The notes under the pieces are model-generated. The model searched no databases. It was not told the DNA's origin and saw only the letters and a list, made by a program, of their open reading frames with translations. From the NCBI RefSeq assembly GCF_029168945.1, contig NC_083601.1, positions 33,593,660 through 33,657,659 of the forward strand: a stretch of 64,000 nt of DNA, read 5' to 3'. Below are positions 34,292 through 48,631 of the stretch, piece by piece (positions within the stretch are counted from its first letter, which is position 1; each line of letters begins with the position of its first letter). A program made the translations under genes and the position numbers. Source of the stretch: Cannabis sativa. Its lineage: Eukaryota > Streptophyta > Magnoliopsida > Rosales > Cannabaceae.

Positions 34292-34546
34292 TCACACTTT
34301 ACCTGGATGAGAGAAAACCCAAAGAATAAAACCACAAAGGATCAAAATCAAAGGAATCACATGAATGATATTTTCCCCTGACGACTTGTGCACACCAAGC
34401 TCTTTTTTATTAGCATCAGAGTTGGATTTATACAGAGGCAGTTCTTCTGCAGCTGCAGATTTCATGGGGAGCGGGACGAAAGAAGGCGGTGGAAAATTGA
34501 CCAAGAATTCGTCAGAAGCTCGAGAAGTACTTGATGATCTTTGCAT
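34292..34546 (-). CDS. Small tail-anchored-type membrane protein of unknown function
   Basis: An 84-residue frame starting at the ATG at 34546 (MQRSSSTSRASDEF). The N-terminal half is Ser/Pro-rich and hydrophilic. One hydrophobic segment (about residues 60-77, IIHVIPLILILCGFILWVF) lies near the C-terminus. A single C-terminal membrane helix suggests a tail-anchored or type II topology. An upstream in-frame start at 34585 exists but adds Cys-rich residues unlike the rest. At the 3' end, CATCCAG|GTAAAG is a strong splice donor just before the stop, so the true last residues may come from another exon at lower coordinates that I could not fix. I recall short plant proteins of this layout but cannot assign a function. 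Confidence 0.6.
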   Translation of the reverse strand: MQRSSSTSRASDEFLVNFPPPSFVPLPMKSAAAEELPLYKSNSDANKKELGVHKSSGENIIHVIPLILILCGFILWVFSHPGKV

Positions 34547-34585
34547 AGTTTGTTTACAGATATGAGCACAAGAACAGGCCAGCAC

Positions 34586-35463
34586 TCAACTTATGTAAGT
34601 TAAACTTGCAAGAATTTATAATAAGGCTTCAATTTAAGGAAAATGAAACTGTATTGCTTTGCTTTCAATAGCACCCAAATTTGTTGTTAAAGGTAGATAA
34701 TTATTGATGTATCAAGTTGGCAATTCAATGTAAGAGTATTAAAAGCTTTTAAAAGGTCAAATAGTGTTGGCATGCCTAATCGAAGCAGCTTCAAGTCTAA
34801 TTAAATTTAAAGGCATGCATGTGCATGTGAACGAAGTCAATTATGAAAGGCTATTTTATTGTAATTATTTAAAATATATTGATATGTTTTTGAATGACGA
34901 CTTGCAGCAAGTATTCGACCATAATAATTTTTCACCATTCATTTTTCCTTCCAAAATTTTAATTTGACATCTGCAACAATGCATACTTTCGCATTGTACA
35001 AATTACAAACCTCTAAAGTATATGTTCTAATTTTCTGTTAACTTAATATAAAGATAAAATTACAGAAAACACAAAATAAAAAACCAACTACCAAAAACAG
35101 CTGCAAAACTCCACAAAAAGTTGTCCATTTGTAGATTTCATCATTTTTGAAGAAGCCTTAGAACAGAAAACTGGTGGCAGGTTTGCAAAGCACATAAATA
35201 CTGGAAATTGTCAAATTAATTTAGTTAGAGAGGGGAGACCTATTTATTCATGTATTAATTATTAAGGATAAAATTCTCAATAGATATTAATGTAAAAATA
35301 AATAAATAATAAAGAATTTCTAAAAAAGTAATGTATAGACACTTATCAAACTGATGGTCTAAAACCAAATGGACCCCTGTGATGCATTCTCATGACAGAT
35401 AAGAGCTAATAAATTTTTACCTTTGTCAAAAGTCAAAGCCAAACTGTGAGGTTAGCTTCTTTC
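34586..35463. other. Intergenic spacer and PRMT10 3' flank
   Basis: AT-rich with no supported gene. The part next to 35464 is likely the 3' UTR of the minus-strand PRMT10 gene. Confidence 0.45.
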
Positions 35464-38319
<2,856 letters not shown>

Positions 38320-38533
38320 GTATGATATGTCAACCTAAGATAGGGAAGGAGAAGAAGGTGTTAGGGCAAAGTGAAGTGAGGCGCAGGAGGTGGGTGGTGG
38401 TGATGGTGCTGGTACTTGCGCTTGCTAGGTCTCACTCACTGTTTCCCGTCTCCAATTTGTATTCAATTTAAGAAAGATATTTTTGATTCACACACCGTCA
38501 CCGCGCTTTTTTCGATATTAAAAATGTGTTAAA

Positions 38534-38906
38534 AATGTAAATATTATTTTGAATTTTTTCTTCTGCAAAAATTATAAATTTGATATTTTATTTTGTTAAA
38601 TGATAAATTAGATTTTGTATTTTTTAAAATAGTAAAAATAAGATTTTGAGCTTAATTTTTTAATATTTTGTTTTAATATAACCAACTTAAAAACAATTCC
38701 TAATACTAAAACAAATGCAGAAAATTTAACTTATTTTGTCATAATACATCTAGGTCGAATTATTATTAAGTTTTATTTTGACAAAAATTAGTTTAGGTCT
38801 TATTTATACTATTTGAAAAATACATGGTCCATTTTATCATTTAACAAATCAGAGATCCAATCTCTAACTTTTGCAAAATACAGGGTCCAAAATAGTATTT
38901 ACCCTT
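38534..38906. mobile_element. Long-TIR MITE, paralogue of the one at 41.0-43.3 kb
   Basis: The right arm, read in reverse (GGGTAAATACTATTTTGG, then TTTGTTAAATGATAAA), aligns with the left arm over more than 100 bases. Length is about 373 bp. No ORF. The middle sequence (TTTTGTCATAA, AGTTTTATTTTGAC) matches the element at 41027-43312, and its equivalent site is uninterrupted. Confidence 0.75.
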
Positions 38907-38913
38907 AAAAAAT

Positions 38914-40308
38914 GGGAATTTTACAAAAATACTGCTTTTTGACCAAAACTTTACATTTTTACTGGGACACGGCAAAAACAACTTTTGTACTGCCCAAGCC
39001 CAATTTCATTACTTTTGTACTGCCCAAGCCCAACATCATTTCATTTATACTGTGTGTGTGGGGAAACAACCTTCTTCGTGTGTGGGGAGACGCCGGAGAC
39101 TAAATCACCAAGAAAAAACCATTAAAACCGGCAAGAATAAACAAAAGCAGTAAAATCGACGTCAATAAATAATCATGGCAAAACAACAGTAAAACAACAC
39201 TAAAACAATCAAACAAAACAAAAGAAAAAAATGATTAAAAAAAACAAACAATCTGCTGCACAACCTCAACACCAGATGCAAAATCAACTATATTTGCAAG
39301 TCTATTCCTAGAAAATTATAAAAAAAAACTACTAAAACAACACTGAAACAACACAAAAACAAATGAAGCAAATATAACTACTTAGAAAAATATAAAAGAA
39401 ACACACACCTCCATCTTCCACACTCACAGACATAACCATCACAACAACACGAGAACACCCAGAAAATACCTATTAATTCAAATAAATAAATCATGAAAAA
39501 CAACAGTAAAACAATACTAAAACAATACTAAAACAAAAAAAACAATAAAAAAATGATCAAAAATTAACTATGTTGTGCACATCCTCAATACTAAATGCAC
39601 TATATTTGCAAGAAAAGTTCTAGAAAATTAGAACAAAAAAAAAACCACACTAAATCTTATATTTTAAAAAAAAACATAACTAAGAACTTCAAAAAATTAA
39701 AAAAAAAGAAGAAGAAGAAAAGAAAAGAAGATGAAGAAGAAGAACTAAGAACTATCACCTTCATGGTCTTCCTTCCCCTCATCATCTCAGCCATAAAAAC
39801 ATAGCTTTTATTTGGGTAATATTATAGATTTGGGAAAAAAAAAAAGAAAAAAAAGAAGAAGAAGAAGGTGAATAGTAGAGAGATTAGTAAACACATAAGA
39901 AGAGAGAATAACCACAAAAAATTTGACCCTAAGACAATAACTGGATGTGTTTTTTTTTAAAAAAAAAAAAGAAGAAGAAGAAGAAGAAGAACATAAGAAG
40001 AAGAAGATGAATAATTAAATGGGATAGTAGGTATAAAAACGTGGTGTGAAAGAGAGTAATTGTATTGATATGATGATTAAATTGAATTAAAAGAAAAGAA
40101 AAAAAAAAAAAAAAAGGCTGCCACAAATGTGACAATTCCCAGTCACATCATTTTTTTATCACTTAAAATAAAAAAAAAAAATAAATAAGCTAAAGTTTTA
40201 AAGGCAGTAAACTGCCAAAAAAAAAAAAACAGTAAAAAGGTTGTATTTTCCGTGCAACAGTAAAAATGTAATAAATTGGGAAAAAACAGTAGTGGGTGTA
40301 AATTTCCC
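38914..40308. mobile_element. Mutator-like MITE, AAC-rich interior
   Basis: Ends are inverted (GGGAATTTTAC and, reversed, GGGAAATTTAC) and flanked by TAAAAAAT at 38906-38913 and 40309-40316. The 1395-bp interior has no ORF. It contains a tandem 30-bp repeat with ACTTTTGTACTGCCCAAGCC (38981, 39011) and long stretches of ACTAAAACAAC words. A/G-rich runs lie at 39690-40110. It inserted against the right end of the neighbouring long-TIR MITE. Confidence 0.75.
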
Positions 40309-40381
40309 TAAAAAATTCTATATTTAGGGGTCTCATGAATCACTTTTTGTAGACATTTAAGACACCCTGCAAAAATTTGGG

Positions 40382-40771
40382 TAGGGGTGTTCATAAAAAC
40401 CGATAAACCGAAATCGACCATCAAACCAACCAGACCGTAACCGAATTTTTGGTTACACGTCATTACCGAATTTGGCAGTCGATTTCGATTTCGGTTTTTT
40501 TGACATAGCAGTCGGTTTAGGTTTTTGAAATAAAAAAAATGGTTAAACCAAAAAACTGCCAAAATCGCCAAAAACCGCAATAAACCGCCAAAAACTGCCC
40601 AAAACCGTCTAAAACCGTCAAACCGAAAAACTACTAAAAACTGTACGGTCGGTTTTATACGGTTATAATTTCTAAACGGTCAGTTACGGTTTTCGTAAAA
40701 TAAAAACCGTAACCGACCAATCAGTTATAAAATTGTAAAAACCAACCATAACCGACCGATTTTCACCCTTA
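40382..40771. mobile_element. hAT-type MITE with 8-bp TSD, AAACCG-rich interior
   Basis: A 390-bp element starting TAGGGGTGTTCA and ending with the complement of TAAGGGTGAAAA. Flanks AATTTGGG (40374-40381) and ATTTTGGG (40772-40779) match at 7 of 8. The interior is dominated by AAACCG and CGGTTT words in both orientations. No ORF. Confidence 0.85.
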
Positions 40772-41026
40772 ATTTTGGGCAATTCAAAAAAATTTAATAC
40801 ACCGAAAATAAGGTTCAAACAGTATATTTCACACGCGTATAAAATAAAAGAGATATGTGCAACAGACTGTTTGAACCCTATTTTCAACGTATTAAATTTT
40901 TCTAAATCTCTCAAAATTTTACAAGATGTCTAAATAACTACAACGTAGACGACCATAAAAAGAATTCAACTAAAAAATTCTCTCAAATGCTAAAACAGAT
41001 AGAGAGTGCATCGATAGATTCCTTTT

Positions 41027-43312
41027 AAGGGGTACATTGTAAAAATATCCAAAACCATATTGGACCATACATTTTGTAAAAGTTAACGATTAGACTTCTG
41101 TTTTGTTAAATAACAAAAAAAGACTTTGTATTCTTTAAAAAAGTACAAATACGACACTAAACTCAATTTTTGACAATATTTTTTTAATGTAACAAACTTG
41201 AAGATAATTTTTAGAACAAACAAATGTAGAAAACGAAACTAGTTTTGTCATAACACATCTATATGATGTTATTATTGTTGGGTTTTATGCCCTAAATAAA
41301 ACTCATTTCAATATAATCAGATTTACTTATTAATATAGATCAGAAATAACATTTAATGTTGCATGGTTCACATGATTTATTTCATGATTACGTGTACATA
41401 ATGTATGAATTCATCTGAAACCCTTTTCACATACTTGATCCTGTTTATTGTGTCGTCAACACTTTGGAAAGTAAACATGACTATGTGAATAAAGTTTCCT
41501 AGATTTATCAGACACGGGGTTTTACTGATATGATAATCTACAACAGAGTTTACTTGCATTTGGAGAAATGTTATGTTCTTTCCAGAGCATTGGTTAAAGT
41601 AAAGCTCAGGTTGGATGCATGGAGTATGCATCGGAAGGGACCGATATTGAACTTTGACTTAGATTTATTAAACTTACCGTAATATCTATTCAAGTCAATA
41701 TCGCCTAGTTGATCCTAGATCAAATGATCTTAATCATGTTATGATTAGGCTCAATCTCAAGAGGTTATTCTTGTTTTTTGATTTGTTAGTTAAGCCTACT
41801 TTTGGGTCAGGGTGATACGTACATTTTGGGAACACGGTAGTGCAATTGAGTGGGAGCGCTAACATAAACATGGAATCTATAGCTTCTATCCGGCGAATAG
41901 TAAGTAAAGGATGATCTCATTCGAGCTTGACCAAACGAAAATAAATGGTGGAGTACTCATTTCACATAAGCTGAAATATCATTTATACGGGGTTAAGTGT
42001 TTTAAGGATAAAATACATTGTAGGGTGTAACGGTAATCTAATCCATTTACAATGTAGATCATTCATATAGAGGATCATTGATCAAATTAGGATTATAACA
42101 ATGGATAACTAATGATGTGTCTATATGGTGGAACATATAGAGCATTCTATATACTGAGAGTGCAATTCTAAGTTCTATGCGTGGATTCAACGAAGAATTA
42201 ATAAGTCAGTGAATTTAGGTTATAAATTCTTGATCTGCTTATTGGAAGCTCGGTTATATAGACTCATGGTCCCCCCCACTAGTTGAGATAATATTGCGTG
42301 TAAGACTCATATAATTGGTTTTGATTAATCAATTATAATTCTCAAATTACACTATGTCTATTTGTGAATTTTTCACTAAATAAAGGCGAAATTGTAAAGA
42401 AAGAGTTTTAGGGGCATATTTGTTAATTATGATACTTTGTATGGTTCAATTAATAAATATGATAAATGATAATATTATTTAATAATTATTTATAGTTATT
42501 AAATAGTTAGAATTGACATTTAAATGGTTGAATTTGAAAATTGGCGTTTTTTATAAAATAGAAATAAAATTTGTGAAAACTGTAAAATCTAAGTAAGGCC
42601 CATTATACAACATGGTCGACCACTTGGGATGGTTTTTCAAACTGATATTTTCATTATTTTAATGCCAAATAATTCAAACCTAACCCTAGTGGAATGCTAT
42701 AAATAGATAGTGAATGCTTCAGGAAAATTACTTTTTACTTCTGACTTTCCTTCAGAGAAAAACCCGAGCCTTCTCTCTCTATACCTAGCCGCCACCTTCT
42801 TCTTTTTCTTCCCTCTTCAATTTCGAAATCACTTAGTGTTAGAGTAGTGCCCACACACAGCAAGTGATACCTCAATCATAGTGAGGAAGATCGTGAAGAA
42901 AGACATTCAACAAGAAGGAGTTTCAACACTAAAGAAGGAGAGAAAGAGATCCAGGTTCAAATATTGATAATGCTCTGCTACAGAAAGGAATCAAGGGCTA
43001 GATATCTGAACGGAAGGAGTCATATTATTCCGCTGCACCCAATGTAAGGTTTCTCATACTTTATATGTGTTTATTTCACAATCGTTTTAAAAGTTCATAT
43101 TTAGGGTGTTAATCAACATACTTGTGAGTAGATCTAAGATCCTGGTAAAATAATTTCCAACAATTATGAAGTTTTATTTTGACAAAAATCAGTTCATAAT
43201 ACTATTTAAAATTATTTTAAAAAAATATAAGGTCTAATTTCTTATCTTACAAAATAAAAAGTTCAATCAGTAATTTTTACAAAACACAAGTTAGATAATG
43301 ATATTTACCCTT
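41027..43312. mobile_element. Long-TIR MITE interrupted by a solo LTR
   Basis: The outer arms (left from 41027, right to 43312) are imperfect inverted repeats of each other and closely match the MITE at 38534-38906. Without the LTR the element is about 394 bp. The middle of the paralogue, with TTATTATTAAGTTTTATTTT, shows the empty insertion site. Confidence 0.75.
41276..43162. mobile_element. Solo LTR, 1887 bp
   Basis: Starts TGTTGGGTTTTATG and ends ATTTCCAACA, with TG...CA termini inverted over TGTTGG/CCAACA. The 5-bp duplication ATTAT flanks it at 41271-41275 and 43163-43167. It has no ORF. A TATA-like TATAAATAG near 42699 in the plus orientation suggests transcription to the right. A solo LTR results from recombination between the two LTRs of a full element. 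Superfamily cannot be told without internal sequence. Confidence 0.85.
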
Positions 43313-44009
43313 AAACAAAACACAACCCTTCCTTTTTAAAAAAACAAATGTGCCCCTAATAATTGTAGACTTTTGTATCTTCTGTCTAAAAAATTACTAG
43401 TCTATTGCCGTGACAGTTACATTTTATTAATTAATTAGTTTAAATTTAAAAAATAAGTAAAAAAAATAAATTAATAAATAAATACATTAAGTGGATTATT
43501 TATATTATCTATTTTAGTAAACAAATATAATTTTTTTAGAAAAAGATCTAAACTTTCATTCAACAAAAAACTAAAGAATAAAATTATTACAAAGTTCATC
43601 GATAAGCAAAAGCAAATCAATCTCGACAAGGATAAGCAAACGACAACAAAGCCAATAGACTAACAAAATGAGGTACACATGTCCAATCGTAATCACAGTC
43701 ATTTTAAAGTACCATACCACTATAAATGGAAATAGGAACGGAAGGTAGGGAGGGAATATGAGGGCCAAAATGTAGAAATAAAATTTAAAGAGAGTCATTA
43801 AATAAATTTGTAAAGAAGAATACAAAAAACTACAAAATTATAACCACAAAAATTGAAGAAAAAAATCAGTGGGGGCGAAGGCCCCTCATAACCCTTCTGT
43901 ACATTCGTCCCTCGATGCAAGGTAAAAAAAAAATAAGGATACAAACCCAAAAATCTCTAACAAGAGAAAGTCTATAACTAATAATCTAAAATCATATCTA
44001 AAGCAAAAC
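43313..44009. other. Intergenic AT-rich DNA
   Basis: No supported gene. A minus-strand frame at 43571-43825 is hydrophobic but AT-driven and has no recognisable family. Confidence 0.4.
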
Positions 44010-44990
44010 TGTTAGAAAATCAAATGAACTAGGATACAAATTTGTATATAATATAGAGCACAATAATAATTGATAATAATTATGTATTCATACCTGATTG
44101 ATCCATTAAAAATATCGCAATTTAATAGTACAATACTATCAACTAAGTCTTCCTCTTTAAATCTCTAAATCAGAAACAAATTTATTTATTTGGTTAATAA
44201 AAGTATACAATTGTGATGAGACAATATGTATTTATAGAGTTAGGGAGGACACTTAGCTACATAATCCTAGTTGGACTGGGCATTCTCATCAAATGCTTCA
44301 GTCAACTAGAAAAGCTCACATTTCTGCTTCAACTAGACTTTATACACCCAGATGTTAAGTCCATTAACTATTGATTACTACTAATATGGGCTAACACATC
44401 AAAGAACTATCCAATCAACCCAAATTTTAATAAAATTAATGTAACCCCGAATAAAAAGTATAACATTCTCCCACTTGGGCTAGATGAATTTTAATACATA
44501 TATATTATATAACAAAATAGTTTTATTTAAAAACGACTCATGGGTTGAACAAAACAAAAATATTTGTGACCACTTTAAAGTAATAGTTTTTTTAGAGCAG
44601 CTTAACATACAAGTGCAATTTAACTTTTGGTATTAAACTATGACAATCATATTGTTTATAAAGCAACAAACGATAGTCATACTCACAAATACCAAAGTAT
44701 TAAATCAACATGGTCAATAAGTCTAATAGTGTGGTAATTAAGGAATTATGTTCAGCATGTGATCTATTTAGAAAACATAATATCCTTATCAGTCCTCAAC
44801 TTCACTAATATCGTGATGATTAATAAATAAGCCAGTGAAATTAATCATAGACTACTTAATAAATAAGTCAGTGTCACTAAACATACTTAAAAAATTAAGC
44901 CAACAAAATATCATTATCATTAAGCAATTAAACTTAAAAAATAATAATCACAACAAGATATGACCTACATGTTTTCAATTCAATTATTGA
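44010..44990 (-). mobile_element. Copia LTR plus adjoining interior fragment
   Basis: The 456-bp LTR (44010-44465) starts TGTTAGAAAA and ends TAACA, and is clearly related to the LTR at 57613-58101. Immediately right is the same PPT-like block (reverse of CCCAAGTGGGAGAA) and about 520 bp of interior, including a tandem TAATAAATAAG repeat, colinear with 58102-58640. The interior is then cut off. Confidence 0.8.
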
Positions 44991-44995
44991 GAATA

Positions 44996-46900
44996 AATTT
45001 TTCTACTCAAGAGATGTTAGTTTTCATGAAACTATTTTTCCCTTTGTCTAATTCGATTCTTTAACTGTTGACAAGAGCAACTATTTTCCTTCAATACTGC
45101 TCCTAATCACTCTTTCACTTCTAATCCCATTGTTTCATATGATAACTCAACATCTCATGGTAAACCTCATCGAGTTTTTGTTAAGCCCTCCTATTTCAAT
45201 GATTATTATTTTTTTTATCAACTAATGGTTATTTTCTTTCATCGGACAACTTGCCATCTATTTCGTATCCCTTGTCCCATGTACTTGATTACTCTAAATT
45301 ATTTTCTAAATTTTGAGCTGCAATACTATCCATTTCTAGCCATCAAGAACCTTAATTTTTCCATCAAGCTCATGGTATTCTTTAGTGGGATAATGCAATG
45401 GACACAAAAATTACAACTCTAGAAAACAAGCTCACATGGATCATTGTTAGTTTCCCCCCTCATCAACATGTCATTGGATGTAAATGGGTGTATAAGATCA
45501 AGTACCATGCAAATGGTACTATTGAGAGGTTCAAAGCTTGATTGATTGCAAAGGGGTACAACCATCAAAAGGGTGTTGACTACTTTGACACATTTGCTCA
45601 TGTTGTTGAGATGGTCACAATCAAGCTTATCATTGCTTTGGCAGCCATTCATGGTTGGTTCTTACACCAACTTGATGTAAACAATGCTTTCCTTCATGGA
45701 GATCTTCATGAAGATATTTATATGACTCTACCTTTAGGGTATAGTCCTAAGGGGCAATCTCTACCACCACATGTTGTTTGCAAACTCAAGAAGTCTCTTT
45801 ATGGCTTCAAACAAGATTCTAGGCAATGGTTTGAGAAGTTTTTCACTGGTATGGTTCAAGAATATTTCAAGCATTCAGCCACCGATCACTCACTTTTTAT
45901 GAAACATTTTGGCACAACTTTTATTCTCTTGTTGGTCTATGTTTATGATGTGATAATATTGAGCAACAATTTGGTTGAGATGGAAACTTTGAAAACCAGA
46001 TTGGACAAAATGTTTAAACTCAAGAACTTGGGAGAATTAAAATACTTTCTTGGTCTTGAGATATCAAGGTCTAAAAAGAGATTTTTGTGTCACAAAGAGG
46101 ATATGCTCTTCAATTATTGGAAGACTTTGGATATTTAGGTTGCAAACCAGTAAGCACACCAATGGAAGTAAACCTAAAGCTATAGCAAGATGACAAAGAT
46201 AATTTTGCTGATCCAAAACTCTACAGAACAATAATTGGCAAGCTTCAATACGTGACCATTACAAGACCAGACATAGCTTATTAAGTTAATAAGCTGAGTC
46301 AATTTCTTGTCACTCCTAGATCAACACATCTTACTGTTGTACAAAGGATTTTGCGGTACATAAAGTTTTCAACAAGAGAAGGTTTATTCTTTTCTGCAAC
46401 ATCCAAAGTGTAGCTCAAAGCATATATTGACTCGGATTGGGCAACATGTGTTGACACAAGGAGATCCACAATAGAATTTTGAATTTCCTTGGTGACTCCA
46501 TAGTTTCATGGAAAAGTAAAAATCAACAAATTGTTTCAAGATCCTCTGTTGAAGCAGAGTACAAAGCTATGACATACACAACTTGTGAACTTATGTGGTT
46601 ACTGTCATTACTCAAAAAAATAAAGGAGGATCATAAAGGACTAGCCATGATGTATTGTGACAATCGAGCAACCCAACACATTGCTTCTAATCCAGTGTTT
46701 CATGAAAGAACGAAACACATAAAAATTGATTGTCATCTAGTCTGAGATAAAGATTCAATAAGGAGTGATCAAAACAACTCATGTCTCAACAAATGAGCAG
46801 TTGGCAGACATACTAACCAAAGCACTATTTCCAGCTCAATTCAAGGCACTAAAGGACAAGATTAGACTGATAAGTATATACACTCTATCTTGAGGAGGAG
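44996..46900 (+). pseudogene. Copia pol remnant (integrase end, RT, RNase H), plus strand
   Basis: Order fits copia: an integrase C-terminal scrap near 45000-45060 (FYSRDV-like, then FHETIFPF), RT from 45425 (GCKWVYKIKY, QLDVNNAFLHG, KKSLYGFKQ) and RNase H (AYIDSDWAT near 46418, SRSSVEAEYKA near 46540, and the DNRAT and HIKID segments near 46663-46740). A TGA at 45539-45541 and frameshifts near 46100-46140 and 46480 break the frame. In the RT catalytic box the usual YVDD reads YVYD (first Asp codon replaced by TAT at 45944-45946), so the protein would be inactive even if translated. Confidence 0.85.
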
Positions 46901-47139
46901 TATTAGACTTAGAGTGAATTGGGTTTGGTTAGTTAGAGTCAGCTAGAGTTAGTTAGATTTTGTTTTCATTTCTATAACTAACTATCCAAGCTGCATCTTG
47001 AGGTATATATATGCTCCTCCTTGTACAATTCATTTTTGACTGAATATCGAGACTTTCATTCTCTTTATCTCTTTTTATTTTTAATTCTTCTTTTATAAAC
47101 TAATAAAAATTAATGTAAATCTAAATAAAAAATCTAACA
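46891..47139 (+). mobile_element. PPT and 3' LTR remnant of the plus-strand copia
   Basis: The polypurine tract TGAGGAGGAG (46891-46900) is followed at 46901 by TATTAGAC, a mutated form of the usual TGTTAGAC LTR start. The LTR right end is uncertain. The stretch 47101-47139 ends TCTAACA and is similar to the tail of the other LTR family at 44427-44465, so it may belong to that family instead. Confidence 0.6.
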
Positions 47140-47174
47140 AGTTGTCCATCCATTGATTATAGTTTATATATTAA

Positions 47175-48631
47175 GGGAAATTTGATTTTTTATGCTTACA
47201 TTTGGTTAAATTTTTTTTCCTAAACAAATAATAACTAATATTTGTAAGATATGACAACTTTTATGATATCCCTAAAATACCCCCCATTTACACAAGGGAA
47301 ATTTGAAATTCTATACTTATATATACATAACATTTTTTTCCCTAAACTAATACTTTTCTACATTGAAAATATATGACCACTTTTTCAAAACTCCAAAAAT
47401 ACCCCTCTCAAAAACTTTTTTTTTCTTCAATTTTTCTGGGATTTTAAGGGGTCGGGTCCGATGGGGCCCGATGCCCGTCCGATGGGCCCGATGCCCCGTC
47501 TGATGGGTCCCTTATGCATGGGTCCGATGGGTCCCGATGCATGGGTTCGATGGGCATTTTTTGGGAGTTTTTGAAGTCGGGTCCAATGGGCCCGATGCTG
47601 TCCGATGGGTCCCGATGCATGGATCCGATGGTCCCGATGCATGGGTCCGATGGGCATTTTTTTGGAGGGTTTTGAAGTTGGGTCCGATGCCCGTCCGATG
47701 GGCCCATCGGACCCGACCATAAAAACCCAAAAAAAAATTTTCTTTGTGCGCAACATCGGACCTTCTTCTTTTCCGGTGGTCTTTGTGTGTCGGTGCGTGT
47801 TTACGGTGTTGTGGATGGTGGGGAGGGACCGACGTATTGGGCGGTGGTGAGGGGTCGGCGCTTTGGGCGGTGGTGAGGGGGATTGGGGGTTGTGGTTCGG
47901 TTGGTTGAGAGAGAGAGATAGACGAAGAGAGAGATGGGGAAGAGAGAGAGAGATGGTGAGGGGCCGGCGCTTTGGGCGGCGGTGAGGGGGATTGGGGGTT
48001 GTGATTTTGGGCGGCGGTGAGGTGTGGTTCAGTCGGTTGAGAGAGAGAGTGATAGACGAAGAGAGAGATGGGGAAGAGAGAGAGATGGGGTTGAGTTATG
48101 AGAGGAGTAGTATTGGGTTTTAGATAAAATTGTCACATATTTTCAATTTTCATATGTATTCAATTAGGGAAAAAATTATCTACCAATTAATGCATAGATA
48201 TTCAAATTTCCCTTTACACAATCGGACCCCCCATCGGACCCCCCATCGGACACCCATCGGACCACCCATTGGACTACCATCGAACTCATCGGACCATATC
48301 AGGTACCAATTTTTTTTTTTTTTTTTTTTTATGTTTTTATACATAAAAAAAAAAATAGCATCAAGTGATCATCGGACCACCATCGGACCAGATTTGCTAC
48401 CATTTTTTTTTTTTTATGTTTTTGTACACACAAAAGTAGCATCAGGTGACCATCAGACTACCAAATTTATTTATTTATTTATTTATTTTTATGTTTTTGC
48501 ACTAAAAAAAAGTATGGGAAATTTGAGAGGGGTATTTTTGGGTTTTAGATAAAGTAGTCATATATTTTCAATAGTGATATGTATTAGTTTAGGGATAAAA
48601 TATTAAGTATATATAAATATAAAAAATTTCC
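47175..48631. mobile_element. Mutator-like MITE (outer), carrying an inserted relative
   Basis: The left arm (47175-47295) and right arm (about 48515-48631) are inverted copies (GGGAAATTTG, then TTTCCTAAAC or its match, ATATATGAC, CCAAAAATACCCC). Flanks TATATTAA and AATATTAA match at 7 of 8. The interior right of the insertion repeats CATCGGACC. The element is interrupted at TTTACACAA by the inner copy. Confidence 0.7.
47296..48212. mobile_element. Mutator-like MITE (inner), exact 9-bp TSD
   Basis: The 917-bp element has about 115-bp inverted arms homologous to those of the outer element. It is flanked by the exact 9-bp duplication TTTACACAA at 47287-47295 and 48213-48221. The interior is a GC-rich array of GGGTCCGATGGG and GATGCATGGG words (47450-47720), followed by two copies of a roughly 120-bp GA-rich block (47836-47945 and 47957-48090). 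Frames through it are repeat readings, not genes. Confidence 0.88.

Noticed and set aside
39690..40110. GAA/AAG-rich tract as a possible regulatory or satellite region
   Set aside because: It lies inside the Mutator-like MITE bounded by TAAAAAAT duplications and is ordinary low-complexity filler.
47427..47850. Several overlapping Pro/Gly/His-rich frames on both strands
   Set aside because: All are readings of the CCGATGGG word array inside the Mutator-like MITE; they overlap in several frames with the same repeat period.
47450..48300. Regularly repeated short words resembling a CRISPR array
   Set aside because: Plant nuclear DNA, no uniform repeat-spacer structure, and the array is bounded by transposon ends and a target-site duplication.
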